A stretch of 64,000 bases of DNA from Bradyrhizobium mercantei (GCF_001982635.1 NZ_MKFI01000002.1:795313-859312), one strand, 5' to 3'. Positions 43,756 through 52,128 are shown, counted from the first letter of the stretch. Made by a program: numbers and translations. Notes: generated by a model from the letters alone, not told the origin.

Positions 43756-45306
43756 ATGAACGAGATGCAGACCCCTTCGGATCATAGTGACCAAATGGAT
43801 CTCGACCTCGGCCCGATCGAACTGCAAGACGACCCAAAAAACGACCCTCTCAGATACCACCCCGACCTCGATGGCGACACGCTCCGTGAGGAATGCGGCG
43901 TGTTCGGCATCTTCGGCCACTCCGAGGCCGCCGCGATCACCGCGCTCGGCCTGCACGCGCTCCAGCATCGCGGCCAGGAAGCCGCAGGCATCGTCTCGTT
44001 CGACGGCAGTCGCTTCCACAGTGAACGCCGCCTTGGCCTGGTCGGCGACGCCTTTTCCCGCCGCGAGGTGATCGAGCGCCTGCCCGGCAATGCCGCGGTC
44101 GGCCATGTCCGCTATTCCACGACCGGCGGCACCATCCTGCGCAACGTGCAGCCGCTGTTCGCCGAGCTCAGCGCCGGCGGCTTTGCGGTCGGCCACAATG
44201 GCAATCTGACCAACGGGCTGACCCTGCGCCGCGAGCTGGTCAAGGGCGGCGCCATGATGCAGTCGACCACCGACACCGAGGTGATCCTGCATCTGGTCGC
44301 GCAGTCGAAGCGCACCCGCTTCATCGACCGCTTCATCGAGGCGCTGCGCACCATCGAGGGCGCCTATGCGCTGGTCGCGCTGACCAACAAGAAGCTGGTC
44401 GGCGCGCGCGATCCGCTCGGCATCCGCCCCTTGGTGCTCGGCGATCTCGACGGCCATCCGATTCTGACCTCGGAGACCTGCGCGCTCGACATGATCGGTG
44501 CGAAATATGTCCGCGACATCGAGCCCGGCGAGATCATCGTGTTCGACGAGAAGGGCGCGCACAGCCACAAGCCGTTCCCGCCGAAGCCGGCGCGGCCCTG
44601 CATCTTCGAATACATCTATTTCGCGCGGCCGGATTCCATCGTCGGCGGCCGCTCGGTCTATGACGTGCGCAAGGCGTTCGGCGCCCAGCTCGCGCGCGAG
44701 AGCCATCCCGATGTCGACGTCGTGGTGCCGGTGCCGGATTCCGGCGTGCCCGCCGCGGTCGGCTACAGCCAGTATTCCGGCGTGCCGTTCGAGCTCGGCA
44801 TTATCCGCAACCACTATGTCGGCCGCACCTTCATCCAGCCGACCCAGACGGTGCGCGAGCTCGGCGTGCGCATGAAGCATTCGGCCAATCGCGCCGCGAT
44901 CGAGGGCAAGCGCATCATCCTGATCGATGACAGTCTGGTGCGCGGCACCACCTCGAAGAAGATCGTCCGCATGATGCGCGACGCCGGCGCCCGCGAGGTG
45001 CACTTCCGGCTCGCCTCGCCGCCGATCCTCTACCCCGATTATTACGGCATCGACCTGCCCGACCGCGGCGGTCTGCTGGCCGCGACCCATTCGCTCGAGG
45101 AGATGCGCGACATCATCGGCGCCGACTCGCTCGCCTTCCTGTCGATCGACGGCATGTACCGCGCGATGGGCTACGAGGGGCGCGATCCGGCCAATCCGAG
45201 ATTCGCCGATCATTGCTTCACCGGCGCCTATCCGACCCACCTCACCGACCAGAGCGAAACCGAGCCCGCGCCGCGCCAGCTCTCTCTGCTGGCGGAGGCG
45301 AGCTGA
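43756..45306 (+). CDS. purF: Amidophosphoribosyltransferase
   Basis: A 516-residue glutamine PRPP amidotransferase, the first committed step of purine synthesis. The N-terminal nucleophile cysteine is residue 47, in LREECGVFGIFGH; it is preceded by a 46-residue propeptide-like leader, which is long for the family and must be removed for activity. The class II glutaminase domain and the phosphoribosyltransferase signature IILIDDSLVRGTTSKKIV (about 386-403) are intact. cvpA lies upstream and two micro-membrane genes lie downstream. Confidence 0.96.
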   Translation: MNEMQTPSDHSDQMDLDLGPIELQDDPKNDPLRYHPDLDGDTLREECGVFGIFGHSEAAAITALGLHALQHRGQEAAGIVSFDGSRFHSERRLGLVGDAFSRREVIERLPGNAAVGHVRYSTTGGTILRNVQPLFAELSAGGFAVGHNGNLTNGLTLRRELVKGGAMMQSTTDTEVILHLVAQSKRTRFIDRFIEALRTIEGAYALVALTNKKLVGARDPLGIRPLVLGDLDGHPILTSETCALDMIGAKYVRDIEPGEIIVFDEKGAHSHKPFPPKPARPCIFEYIYFARPDSIVGGRSVYDVRKAFGAQLARESHPDVDVVVPVPDSGVPAAVGYSQYSGVPFELGIIRNHYVGRTFIQPTQTVRELGVRMKHSANRAAIEGKRIILIDDSLVRGTTSKKIVRMMRDAGAREVHFRLASPPILYPDYYGIDLPDRGGLLAATHSLEEMRDIIGADSLAFLSIDGMYRAMGYEGRDPANPRFADHCFTGAYPTHLTDQSETEPAPRQLSLLAEAS

Positions 45307-45322
45307 GGCGGAGCCCGCAACG

Positions 45323-45469
45323 ATGCAGGCAGCCATCCCCATCGTCGGTGGTGTGCTGCTGATCGGCTTTATCGTGTTTGCGTTTCGTCAGGGCATGAAG
45401 ATCAGCCCGGATGATCGCCCCGATCGAAGCGGGCAGACCAACTATGGCGACGGTGGCGGCGATACCTAG
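45323..45469 (+). CDS. 48-residue single-helix membrane peptide (tandem paralogue 1)
   Basis: A micro-protein of 48 residues with one N-terminal membrane helix (IPIVGGVLLIGFIVFAF) followed by RQGMKISPDD and a polar tail. It is duplicated by the next open frame: both have LLxGFIxFAFRQG-x-K-x-x-P-D in the same place. Their upstream stretches are also alike (GCTGAGGC-R-GAG ... GCAACGATGCAG). It starts 16 bases after the purF stop and would be transcribed with it. No family is recognised. The duplication argues that the frames are translated. Confidence 0.6.
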   Translation: MQAAIPIVGGVLLIGFIVFAFRQGMKISPDDRPDRSGQTNYGDGGGDT

Positions 45470-45487
45470 CTGAGGCAGAGAGCAACG

Positions 45488-45619
45488 ATGCAGCTGATCA
45501 TCGGCATTTTCTGCGGCGTGCTTCTGCTCGGCTTCATCGGGTTCGCCTTCCGGCAAGGTTTCAAAGTGACCCCCGACAGCTCGGGCAACGCCAGCAACGG
45601 CGACAACATGACCGGCTAG
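45488..45619 (+). CDS. 43-residue single-helix membrane peptide (tandem paralogue 2)
   Basis: The second copy of the preceding gene: a single membrane helix (GIFCGVLLLGFIGFAF) then RQGFKVTPDSS and a short Asn/Gly/Ser tail. About 14 of the 21 residues from helix to PD match paralogue 1. The start ATG is 18 bases after the first copy's stop, preceded by GAGGCAGAG. It has one cysteine in the helix. Likely an inner-membrane micro-protein of unknown role. Confidence 0.6.
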   Translation: MQLIIGIFCGVLLLGFIGFAFRQGFKVTPDSSGNASNGDNMTG

Positions 45620-45707
45620 GGTCGCGACAGCAGCGAATTCGTCATGGCCGGGCTTGTCCCGGCCTTTTCTGTCTGTAATACCCGCCGCCAGACACGGACG
45701 GACAGCC

Positions 45708-46448
45708 ATGACAAAACCCCTCGCCTCCCGGATTGCCCTCGTGACCGGCGCCTCGCGCGGCATCGGCTATGCGACCGCCATAGCTCTGGCAAAAGCCGGC
45801 GCGCATGTCGTGGCGGTGGCGCGAACCCAGGGTGGGCTGGAAGAGCTCGACGACGAGATCCGCAACGACGGCGGCAGCGCCACGCTGGTGCCGCTCTCGC
45901 TCACCGATTACGACGGCATCGCGCGGCTCGGGCTCGCACTGCATGAGCGTCACGGCAAGCTCGACATCCTCGTCGGCAATGCCGGCACGGCCGGTCCGTC
46001 GTCACCGCTCGGCCATATCGAGCTGAAGCCGTGGAACGACGTGATGGCGATCAACGTCACCGCCAACTTCCAGCTGATCCGCTGCATGGACCCGCTGCTT
46101 CGCCAGTCCGACGCCGGCCGCGCGGTGTTCGTGACGTCGGGCGTGGCGCACAAGGCCAACGCCTATCTCGGCCCCTATGCGGCCTCGAAGGCCGCGCTGG
46201 AGGCGCTGGTGCGCTCCTGGGCCAACGAGACCGCCAACACCGCGCTGCGCGTCAATTTGTTCAGCCCCGGCCCGATCCGCACCCGGATGCGCGCGCAGGT
46301 GTTTCCCGGCGAAGATCCGATGACGCTGGATACGCCCGACATGGCCGCCGAATTCATCGTGCCGATGTGTTCGCCTGGCTGGACCGAGACCGGCAGGCTC
46401 TACGACTACAAGGCGCGCACGCTGCGGAGTTTCCAGCCGCCGGTGTAG
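45708..46448 (+). CDS. SDR family oxidoreductase
   Basis: A 246-residue classical short-chain dehydrogenase/reductase. The nucleotide motif TGASRGIGYATA is at residues 13-24, NAGTAGPSSPLG near 90, and catalytic Ser (VTSGVAHK) and YAASK near residue 157. It ends with a segment (YDYKARTLRSFQPPV) seen in YciK-like oxidoreductases. Substrate unknown. The ATG at 45708 follows GACGGACAGCC; an earlier in-frame ATG would add an unlikely leader. Not obviously linked to flanking genes. Confidence 0.84.
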   Translation: MTKPLASRIALVTGASRGIGYATAIALAKAGAHVVAVARTQGGLEELDDEIRNDGGSATLVPLSLTDYDGIARLGLALHERHGKLDILVGNAGTAGPSSPLGHIELKPWNDVMAINVTANFQLIRCMDPLLRQSDAGRAVFVTSGVAHKANAYLGPYAASKAALEALVRSWANETANTALRVNLFSPGPIRTRMRAQVFPGEDPMTLDTPDMAAEFIVPMCSPGWTETGRLYDYKARTLRSFQPPV

Positions 46449-46458
46449 GTCTTTCCCC

Positions 46459-46543
46459 GTCATTGCGAGCGAAGCGAAGCAATCCATCTTTCGGCATGTG
46501 CGGACGCATGGATTGCTTCGTCGCTGTCGCTCCTCGCAATGAC
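46459..46543. repeat. Palindromic intergenic repeat E (GTCATTGCGAGC ends)
   Basis: An 85-base element with inverted ends GTCATTGCGA and TCGCAATGAC and an inner inverted pair GAAGCAATCCAT / ATGGATTGCTTC. It fits the long-hairpin type of repeat frequent in Bradyrhizobium and Rhodopseudomonas intergenic DNA. It is just after the SDR stop codon. Confidence 0.8.
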
Positions 46544-46629
46544 AGCGGTACCCGTTGACTCGTCCCCCGCCCCGCGATTGACTGCCCTCCCCAGCGGCAC
46601 GGCCGCCAAGAAAACTCTCGGGAGGCATC

Positions 46630-47766
46630 ATGACGCCGACGTTCAATCGCGCGCGCTCCATTCTGTCCGGATTGTTTCTCTCCGCCTGCATCACCTCATC
46701 AGCCATGCTCGCTGCGCCAGCACCGGCGCACGCCGGCGACGTTCCGACCTTCGCGGTCGATGCGTCATGGCCGAAGCAGCTTCCCAACAACTGGATCATC
46801 GGCCAGGTCGGCGGCATCACCGTCGACTGGCAGGGGCACATCTGGGTGGTCCACCGCCCGCGCTCGCTGACCGACGGCGAGAAGGCGGCGAGCCTCACCC
46901 CGCCGCGCGCGAAATGCTGCGTGGCGGCGCCGCCGGTGCTCGAATTCGACGCCGACGGCAATCTGCTGCGCGCCTGGGGCGGCCCCGGCGACGGCTATCA
47001 ATGGGTCGGCCGCGAGCACGGCATCGAGGTCGACGAGCGCGGCTTCGTCTGGATCGGCGGCAACGCCGATGACGACAGCGCGATCCTGAAGTTCTCGCTC
47101 GACGGCAAGTATCTCGGCCAGATCGGCAAGATCGCAGCCCGCACCAACAGCAACGACACCACGCAGCTCGGCCGCCCCGCCGAGATGGCGATCGACAAGG
47201 ATGCCAACGAGCTCTACATCGCCGACGGCTATGGCAACCGCCGCGTCATCGTGTTCGACGCCACCACGCTGGCCTACAAGCGGCACTGGGGCGGCTATGG
47301 CAAGCTGCCCACCGACGACAAGCAGCCGCCCTATGATCCAAGCGCCGCGGTGCAAGAGCAGTTCGGCAATCCCGTGCATTGCATCAAGATCGCCAATGAC
47401 GGGCTGGTCTATGTCTGCGACCGCAGCCAGGACCGCATCCAGGTGTTCCAGAAGAACGGCACCTTCGTCAGGGAATGGTTCTACGAGAAGAACACCCGCG
47501 GCGACGGCGCGGTGTTCGATCTCGCGCTGTGGCCCGATCCGAAGCAGAGCTATCTGCTCAACGCCGATGGTGCCAACAACGAGATCCGCGTCATCAAGCG
47601 CGACGACGGCTCTGTGGTCGGCAGCTTCGGCCATAGCGGCCGCAATGCCGGACAGTTTTCGCTGCTGCATGTGATGGCGGTCGACCAGAAGGGCAACGTC
47701 TACACCGGCGAGGTCGAGGGCAAGCGGATCCAGAAGTTCAAGCTGACCTCGGACGCGCTGAAGTAA
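46630..47766 (+). CDS. Exported NHL-repeat beta-propeller protein
   Basis: A 378-residue exported protein. The signal peptide ends at PAPAHAG (about residue 36). The rest is an NHL-type propeller with several blades: GGITVDWQGHIWVVHRPR, REHGIEVDERGFVWIGGN, PAEMAIDKDANELYIADGYGNRRVIVFD, CIKIANDGLVYVCDRSQDRIQVF and LLHVMAVDQKGNVYTGEVEGKRIQKF. Related domains bind ligands or hydrolyse esters, as in peptidylglycine amidating lyase, but no catalytic set is certain. A Cys pair (KCCVAAPPV) is unusual. Function unknown; probably periplasmic. Confidence 0.78.
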   Translation: MTPTFNRARSILSGLFLSACITSSAMLAAPAPAHAGDVPTFAVDASWPKQLPNNWIIGQVGGITVDWQGHIWVVHRPRSLTDGEKAASLTPPRAKCCVAAPPVLEFDADGNLLRAWGGPGDGYQWVGREHGIEVDERGFVWIGGNADDDSAILKFSLDGKYLGQIGKIAARTNSNDTTQLGRPAEMAIDKDANELYIADGYGNRRVIVFDATTLAYKRHWGGYGKLPTDDKQPPYDPSAAVQEQFGNPVHCIKIANDGLVYVCDRSQDRIQVFQKNGTFVREWFYEKNTRGDGAVFDLALWPDPKQSYLLNADGANNEIRVIKRDDGSVVGSFGHSGRNAGQFSLLHVMAVDQKGNVYTGEVEGKRIQKFKLTSDALK

Positions 47767-47916
47767 GGATGACCGCGGGATGACGCTTCGACGCGGTTCA
47801 TTCGGCTTTATACGGATTGCCGCTTGCCCCCGGACAGGGTAAGCGGGAACCCGAACGACCGGCACAAGGCTCCGCAAGAGGGCCGTCCGGAAAAATCACA
47901 GTGGAGGGAATGTCTC

Positions 47917-49143
47917 ATGACGACGACGCTCGCACGGCGCCACGCCGTGCTTCTCGCTTGCGCTGCACTCGGCCTCGCTACCCCTGCCTTTGCCCAAGAC
48001 AAGAACGTCAAGATCGGCGTGCTGAACGACATGTCGGGCCTCTATGCCGACATCGGCGGGCCGAACTCGGTGGCCGCGGCCAACATGGCGGTGGAAGATT
48101 CCGGCCTGCGTGCCAAGGGCTGGAAGATCGAGGTGGTCAGCGGCGATCACCAGAACAAGCCCGACGTCGGCGTCAACATCGCGCGCAACTGGATCGACAA
48201 CGAGAAGGTCGACATCATCACCGACACGCCGAACTCCGGCGTCGCGCTGGCGGTGAGCAACCTCGCCAAGGAGAAGAACTCGATCGTGCTCAATTCGGGT
48301 GCGGCGACCGCCGATCTCACCGGCAAGGCCTGCAACGCCAACACGATCTCCTATACCTTCGACACCTACATGCTCGCCAACGGCACCGGCAAGGCGCTGA
48401 CCAAGGCCGGCGGCGACAGCTGGTTCTTCCTCACCGCCGATTACGCCTTCGGCCATGCGCTGGAGCGCGACACCGCGGCGGTGGTCACGGCGAACGGCGG
48501 CAAGGTGCTCGGCGGCGTCAAGCATCCGCTCAACACCGCTGACTTCTCCTCGTTCCTGCTACAGGCGCAGGCCTCCAAGGCCAAGATCATCGGGCTCGCC
48601 AATGCCGGCGGCGACACCACCAACGCAATCAAGCAGGCGTCCGAATTCGGCATCACCGCAGGCGGACAGAAGCTCGCGGCGCTGCTCTTGTTCGTCAACG
48701 ACGTGCACGCGCTGGGCCTGAAGATCGCCCAGGGCCTCACCTTCACCGAGTCGTTCTACTGGGACATGAACGACCAGACCCGGGCCTGGTCGAAGCGCTT
48801 CCAGAAGGTCTCGCCGAAGGGCTCGATGCCGTCGATGACGGTCGCCGGTGTCTATGCCGGCGTGCTGCATTACCTGAAGGCGCTCGACGCCATGGGCGGC
48901 AATCCGCATGACGGCGCCAAGGTCGTGGCCAAGATGAAGGAGATCCCGACCGACGATCCGCTGTTCGGCAAGGGCCCGCTGCGGATCGACGGCCGCCGCA
49001 TCATCCCGGCCTATCTGTTCGAGGTGAAGAAGCCGGAAGAGTCGAAATATCCGTGGGACTATTACAAGCTGATCGCCACCATCTCGCCGGAAGACGCCGC
49101 CAAGCCGCTCGAGGCCAGCGATTGTCCGCTGGTGAAGAAGTAA
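47917..49143 (+). CDS. ABC transporter substrate-binding protein (branched-chain amino acid type)
   Basis: A 408-residue periplasmic binding protein of the LivJ-like family (peripla_BP_6). A signal peptide ends FAQDK (about 27). The mature protein opens KIGVLNDMSGLYADIGGPNSVAAANMA, the ligand-site segment, and later has VDIITDTPNSGVALAVSN and YAFGHALERDT. GTGGAGGGAATGTCTC sets the ATG at 47917. No permease or ATPase genes are beside it, so its transporter must be encoded elsewhere. It may bind organic or aromatic acids rather than amino acids; homologues are abundant in Bradyrhizobium. Confidence 0.88.
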   Translation: MTTTLARRHAVLLACAALGLATPAFAQDKNVKIGVLNDMSGLYADIGGPNSVAAANMAVEDSGLRAKGWKIEVVSGDHQNKPDVGVNIARNWIDNEKVDIITDTPNSGVALAVSNLAKEKNSIVLNSGAATADLTGKACNANTISYTFDTYMLANGTGKALTKAGGDSWFFLTADYAFGHALERDTAAVVTANGGKVLGGVKHPLNTADFSSFLLQAQASKAKIIGLANAGGDTTNAIKQASEFGITAGGQKLAALLLFVNDVHALGLKIAQGLTFTESFYWDMNDQTRAWSKRFQKVSPKGSMPSMTVAGVYAGVLHYLKALDAMGGNPHDGAKVVAKMKEIPTDDPLFGKGPLRIDGRRIIPAYLFEVKKPEESKYPWDYYKLIATISPEDAAKPLEASDCPLVKK

Positions 49144-49151
49144 GCGAAGTC

Positions 49152-49237
49152 TGTAGGGTGGGTTAGCCGAAGGCGTAACCCACCGACTTCGTGCCGCGGA
49201 GAAGATGGTGGGTTACGCTTCGCTAACCCACTCTACG
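49152..49237. repeat. Intergenic repeat F (copy 1)
   Basis: Opens TGTAGGGTGGGTTAGCCGAAG, followed by a CGTAACCCACC arm, and closes with GGTGGGTTACGC and CTAACCCACTCTACG: two inverted-repeat arms within 86 bases. A diverged copy in the same orientation is at 52638-52721. Confidence 0.7.
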
Positions 49238-49245
49238 CTCTTACA

Positions 49246-49812
49246 TCACTTCGCCGCCGCCTTCCGCGCCGGCGGCGGCAACGAGGCCCATTCCCGGTCG
49301 GCGCGCGGGCCGCCGACGTCGCCGGTCAAACCGACGAGCTGTCCGGGCTGGACGTCCAGCGTCTGCGCCCAGGTCTGGGTCTGGCACAGGAACCTCATGA
49401 GACATCCCTTGAGCTTCAGCCGGTCGGACTTGTCGCGCCACAGCGAGACCGAATAGGACCTGCCGTCCTCGGCATTGTAGATGTCGCCGTCGAAGCGGCC
49501 CTCGGGTGACAGCTTCAATCCCAGGATCAGCTGATGGCCGAGCAGCGCGCGCGTTCGCTTGTCGGGATCGGGGTTAAAGCTGTCGCGAAACGGCTGGCCG
49601 TGCGGATCGAGCGGATCCTTCATCCACACGATGAAGCCGCAGATGCGGTCGCGCGCGGTGCCGCAGCGCTCGAGGCGGATGCGTGCGCGCCCGTCCTCGG
49701 TCTGCCAGGTGCCGCTGGGATCGGCAGGTGCGATCGTCTCGGCGCGGCCGGTCGAGCTCATCAGCAAGGCGGCGACGAGGCTGCGCAGAAACATGCGAAC
49801 CAGAAAGTTCAT
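49246..49812 (-). CDS. DUF2147 domain exported protein
   Basis: A 188-residue exported protein with a signal peptide (cut near GRAET, about 24) and a DUF2147 domain. Typical elements are SGTWQTEDGRARIRLERCG, DRICGFIVWMKDPLDPHG and GQLI-like segments, with a pair of cysteines, then GDIYNAEDGRSYSVSLWRD and LKGCLMRFLCQTQTW. DUF2147 proteins form small beta-barrels of unknown function, often induced with membrane remodelling. It is on the same strand as the DUF3313 lipoprotein but 50 bases beyond its end, so it may be read through from it. Confidence 0.85.
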   Translation of the reverse strand: MNFLVRMFLRSLVAALLMSSTGRAETIAPADPSGTWQTEDGRARIRLERCGTARDRICGFIVWMKDPLDPHGQPFRDSFNPDPDKRTRALLGHQLILGLKLSPEGRFDGDIYNAEDGRSYSVSLWRDKSDRLKLKGCLMRFLCQTQTWAQTLDVQPGQLVGLTGDVGGPRADREWASLPPPARKAAAK

Positions 49813-49861
49813 TGTCCGAGACCTTTCGTTGTCGGGATGATTTGCGGACGCGCGAGGCGCC

Positions 49862-50524
49862 TCACTTCAGTTGCGCCATGAAGGCGTCGGCACCCTTGTC
49901 GATGCCGGCGGTGGCCGCGGCGAGATCGCCGACGCTGGCCTTGATGTCGTAGGCGTTGGGATATTGCTTGCTGACGTAAGCGCCGAGCAGCCGCGCGGTC
50001 GCGCTGTCGAACATCTCGACGGCATAGATCACCGAGCCCGTCATGGTGCCCTCGCCGTCACGCGCGGCCTGCACGCCGTTATAGATCGCGCCGGCCATAT
50101 CGAAGCGCGACAGCGTGCCGAGCACCGGCGTGTTGGCGACCGCGCCGGTCAGCGTCAGCCGCACACGAAACGTGTTCGGCCCGCGCGTATTCACCAGCGT
50201 GAAGCGGCCGCGCAATTTGTCGGCGAAGCGGGTCTGCATGTACGCGGCGAGCGTCTCCTTGTCCTTCTCGGACATCTCGCCGAACTGATGATCCGCGCCG
50301 CGATAGATCACGACCGGTTCGAGGATCACCTTGTTGTAGGTCCGCCAGTCGACCGGCGGGGCGTAGCGATACGGCACCCGCCCCGAGGAATCCGACGTGT
50401 CAGGCGTCATGTAGGCCGACGAGGCCACGTCCGAATAGGCCACCGGCGTGACGGCGGCACATCCTCCCGCGAGGACGCAAAGCGCCATCGCTCCCAGACC
50501 GCGCGCGGCGATCGAGCTCTCCAT
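49862..50524 (-). CDS. DUF3313 family lipoprotein
   Basis: A 220-residue predicted lipoprotein. The signal ends with a lipobox LAGGC (Cys about 22). The DUF3313-type core has YRYAPPVDWRTYNKVILEPVVIY, then an AAYMQTRFADKLRGRF helix, RVRLTLTGAVANTPVLG and the end GIDKGADAFMAQLK. Function unknown; members are exported and often bind lipid or surfactant-like ligands in modelled structures. A TetR-type operator inside a consensus-like promoter lies 140-170 bases upstream, so this gene is probably repressed by the adjacent regulator. Confidence 0.82.
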   Translation of the reverse strand: MESSIAARGLGAMALCVLAGGCAAVTPVAYSDVASSAYMTPDTSDSSGRVPYRYAPPVDWRTYNKVILEPVVIYRGADHQFGEMSEKDKETLAAYMQTRFADKLRGRFTLVNTRGPNTFRVRLTLTGAVANTPVLGTLSRFDMAGAIYNGVQAARDGEGTMTGSVIYAVEMFDSATARLLGAYVSKQYPNAYDIKASVGDLAAATAGIDKGADAFMAQLK

Positions 50525-50662
50525 TCCAATCTCCTCATCCGATCCTGAAGCGGAAGAGCAGCTCGGCCGCAGCCGCGTCCGGGGCTAAAGTTACGGCTGC
50601 GGCCGTCACTGCCGATCTGGCTCGCTGTGAGCGCGCCGCCAGACCTTGCCTCAGTGCACACA

Positions 50663-50691
50663 TCTATAAAACCGACCAGGCGGTTTGTAAA
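50663..50691 (-). promoter_or_regulatory. Promoter with embedded TetR operator, site 1 (before the DUF3313 lipoprotein)
   Basis: On the minus strand TTTACA and TATAGA are 17 bases apart. The spacer is filled by an inverted repeat, AAACCG-N6-CGGTTT on the plus strand (50669-50686). Site 2 at 52099-52128 has the same layout and nearly the same sequence. Confidence 0.7.
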
Positions 50692-50851
50692 GTTGCAATC
50701 GCAGGAACGCGTCAGAAAAATGCGCCCGGCCGAAACGGCCCTGAAATTGATGAGACCGCTTCGAATGGCGGTCGTGCGCTGTCACAAACCTGCGACATCT
50801 CCTGTGCTACCGCAAAGTTCGCCGGGGGATTTCAGGGGCCCGGTGCCGATC

Positions 50852-50892
50852 CAACGCCGCCGAGCGACCCATATTCCGCTTGGGCGGCGTTG
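50852..50892 (-). terminator. Hairpin after the TetR gene
   Basis: A 10-bp inverted repeat (CAACGCCGCC / GGCGGCGTTG) with a 21-base loop, 23 bases beyond the TetR stop. On the minus strand it lacks a T-run; on the plus strand it is followed by TGTGTTTT. It could end TetR transcription before site 1. The rest of this 391-base gap shows no gene. Confidence 0.4.
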
Positions 50893-50915
50893 TGTTTTCA
50901 GGCGACGCCCGACAT

Positions 50916-51599
50916 TCAGCCGCGCTTGCGCGCCGCGACCGGCTTTGCGGCCCGCGTGCCGGCAGGCTGCGGCGATGCCGCGCGTGCTCCCGCCGCCGTC
51001 TTGGCTGGCTTTGCCGCCGCGCCCTGCTCCAGCGCAGTCCACTTGCTGTCGTCGAGCAACCGCTCGAACAGCCGATCGCGCTCGGCATCGGTCAGCGACG
51101 ACAGGCCGAACAGCGAGCTCAGCAGCAGTCCCCTCGCCGCCGCCCAGCGCAGCAGCGCGAGATCCGGATCGCGCGCTTCGGCCTTCATGCGCGCGACCTT
51201 CTCGATGTCGACATCGCGCGGCATCGCCATCAATTCGGGATTCTCGTTCATCGCCGCCAGCAGTGCGAAGGCCCCCGACCGCGGCGTCGAGATCGCCTCC
51301 CTGAGCGTGGCGATCTGCGCCGCCAGCTCGGGCTGATCCGTGGTCTCGCGCGCCCTTGCGATGTAGCGATTCGAGAACTCCTCGAAATACGCCATCTGCT
51401 GCTCGAGCAAGGCACGCAGCACCGCTTCCTTGGTGCGGAACTGATGCATCACGCCGCCCTTGCTGAGCCCGCTCTCGCGCGCGATCGCATCCAGCGTCAG
51501 GCGTCCCGGACCATCGCGCGTCAGGATGGTGGTCGCAGCCTCGAGCGCGGCGTTGCGGGAGCGTTCCGAGCGGGAAGGATTGTCCATGGGATTACTCAA
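50916..51599 (-). CDS. TetR/AcrR family regulator with a basic tail (twin-operator cassette)
   Basis: A 227-residue TetR-family repressor. The helix-turn-helix lies at about residues 15-60 (ALEAATTILTRDG, then LTLDAIARESGLSKGGVMHQFRTKEAV). The ligand domain is about 65-190. The last 35 residues are Ala/Lys/Arg/Pro-rich and disordered (ends AAKPVAARKRG), unlike normal TetR proteins. Two near-identical operators, one on each side of the gene, sit in the promoters of the DUF3313 lipoprotein and of a 98-residue protein. It probably represses both; no copy of the operator was seen at its own promoter. Confidence 0.88.
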   Translation of the reverse strand: MSNPMDNPSRSERSRNAALEAATTILTRDGPGRLTLDAIARESGLSKGGVMHQFRTKEAVLRALLEQQMAYFEEFSNRYIARARETTDQPELAAQIATLREAISTPRSGAFALLAAMNENPELMAMPRDVDIEKVARMKAEARDPDLALLRWAAARGLLLSSLFGLSSLTDAERDRLFERLLDDSKWTALEQGAAAKPAKTAAGARAASPQPAGTRAAKPVAARKRG

Positions 51600-51746
51600 A
51601 AAGGAGTCGCGTGAGAGCGCAGTATCTCAGCGGCATCAGTCAATCTCAAGCGCTGCATCAGAGCCTGCCTGGCAGCGCGAACGACGTTCTCCGAGAGCCG
51701 GTGTCGGCTCGGGGTGGCGCATCAGTTCGACGACATCATCATCGAA

Positions 51747-52043
51747 CTATCCGATCGCCCGCGCGCACCAGCCATCGGTGCCGCGAACCCTTTGCAGCAG
51801 GCGACGGCGCAGGCCGTGAAGGAAGCCGTGAGCCACGCGGCCGATCACCTTTTCACCGCGGCCACGCCGGCGGGCGACCGATTGCGCGTCGGCGTAGCTG
51901 GCGGCGACGATCGTGCCGTGCCTGTTGCCGTCGAGCTTCAGGTCGGTCAGATAGACGAGGCCGCGCGACGTCAGCAGCGCCGCCTGTGCGTCGCTGAAGC
52001 GGGTCAGTTCATCGCAAGCGTCGATCGCCTCGTCGTTCACCAT
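51747..52043 (-). CDS. 98-residue basic hypothetical protein under a TetR operator
   Basis: From ATG at 52043, which has a perfect AGGAGG ribosome-binding site six bases upstream, this is a 98-residue protein (MVNDEAIDACDELTRFSDAQ at the N-terminus, then LTSRGLVYLTDLKLDGN and a strongly basic half with ARRRGRGEKVIGRVAHGF). An upstream in-frame extension exists but overlaps the operator. No family is recognised; the basic half suggests RNA, DNA or membrane binding. The promoter with the second TetR operator lies 56-85 bases upstream, so the gene belongs to the same regulon as the lipoprotein. Confidence 0.55.
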   Translation of the reverse strand: MVNDEAIDACDELTRFSDAQAALLTSRGLVYLTDLKLDGNRHGTIVAASYADAQSVARRRGRGEKVIGRVAHGFLHGLRRRLLQRVRGTDGWCARAIG

Positions 52044-52098
52044 GCTCCTCCTGGCCGAGCCGCGCCCGGAAGCGGGCGCGCGCAGGTTCATCTCATGC

Positions 52099-52128
52099 CT
52101 TATACAAACCAACCGGATGGTTTGTAAA
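52099..52128 (-). promoter_or_regulatory. Promoter with embedded TetR operator, site 2
   Basis: On the minus strand TTTACA and TATAAG are 18 bases apart. The palindrome ACAAACCA-N6-TGGTTTGT (52104-52125) fills the spacer. Over 23 bases it matches site 1 at 19. Confidence 0.75.

Noticed and set aside
51594-51607. ACTC-N6-GAGT inverted repeat just before the TetR start at 51599
   Set aside because: Only four-base arms and no similarity to the operators at 50663 and 52099; too weak to call an autoregulatory site.
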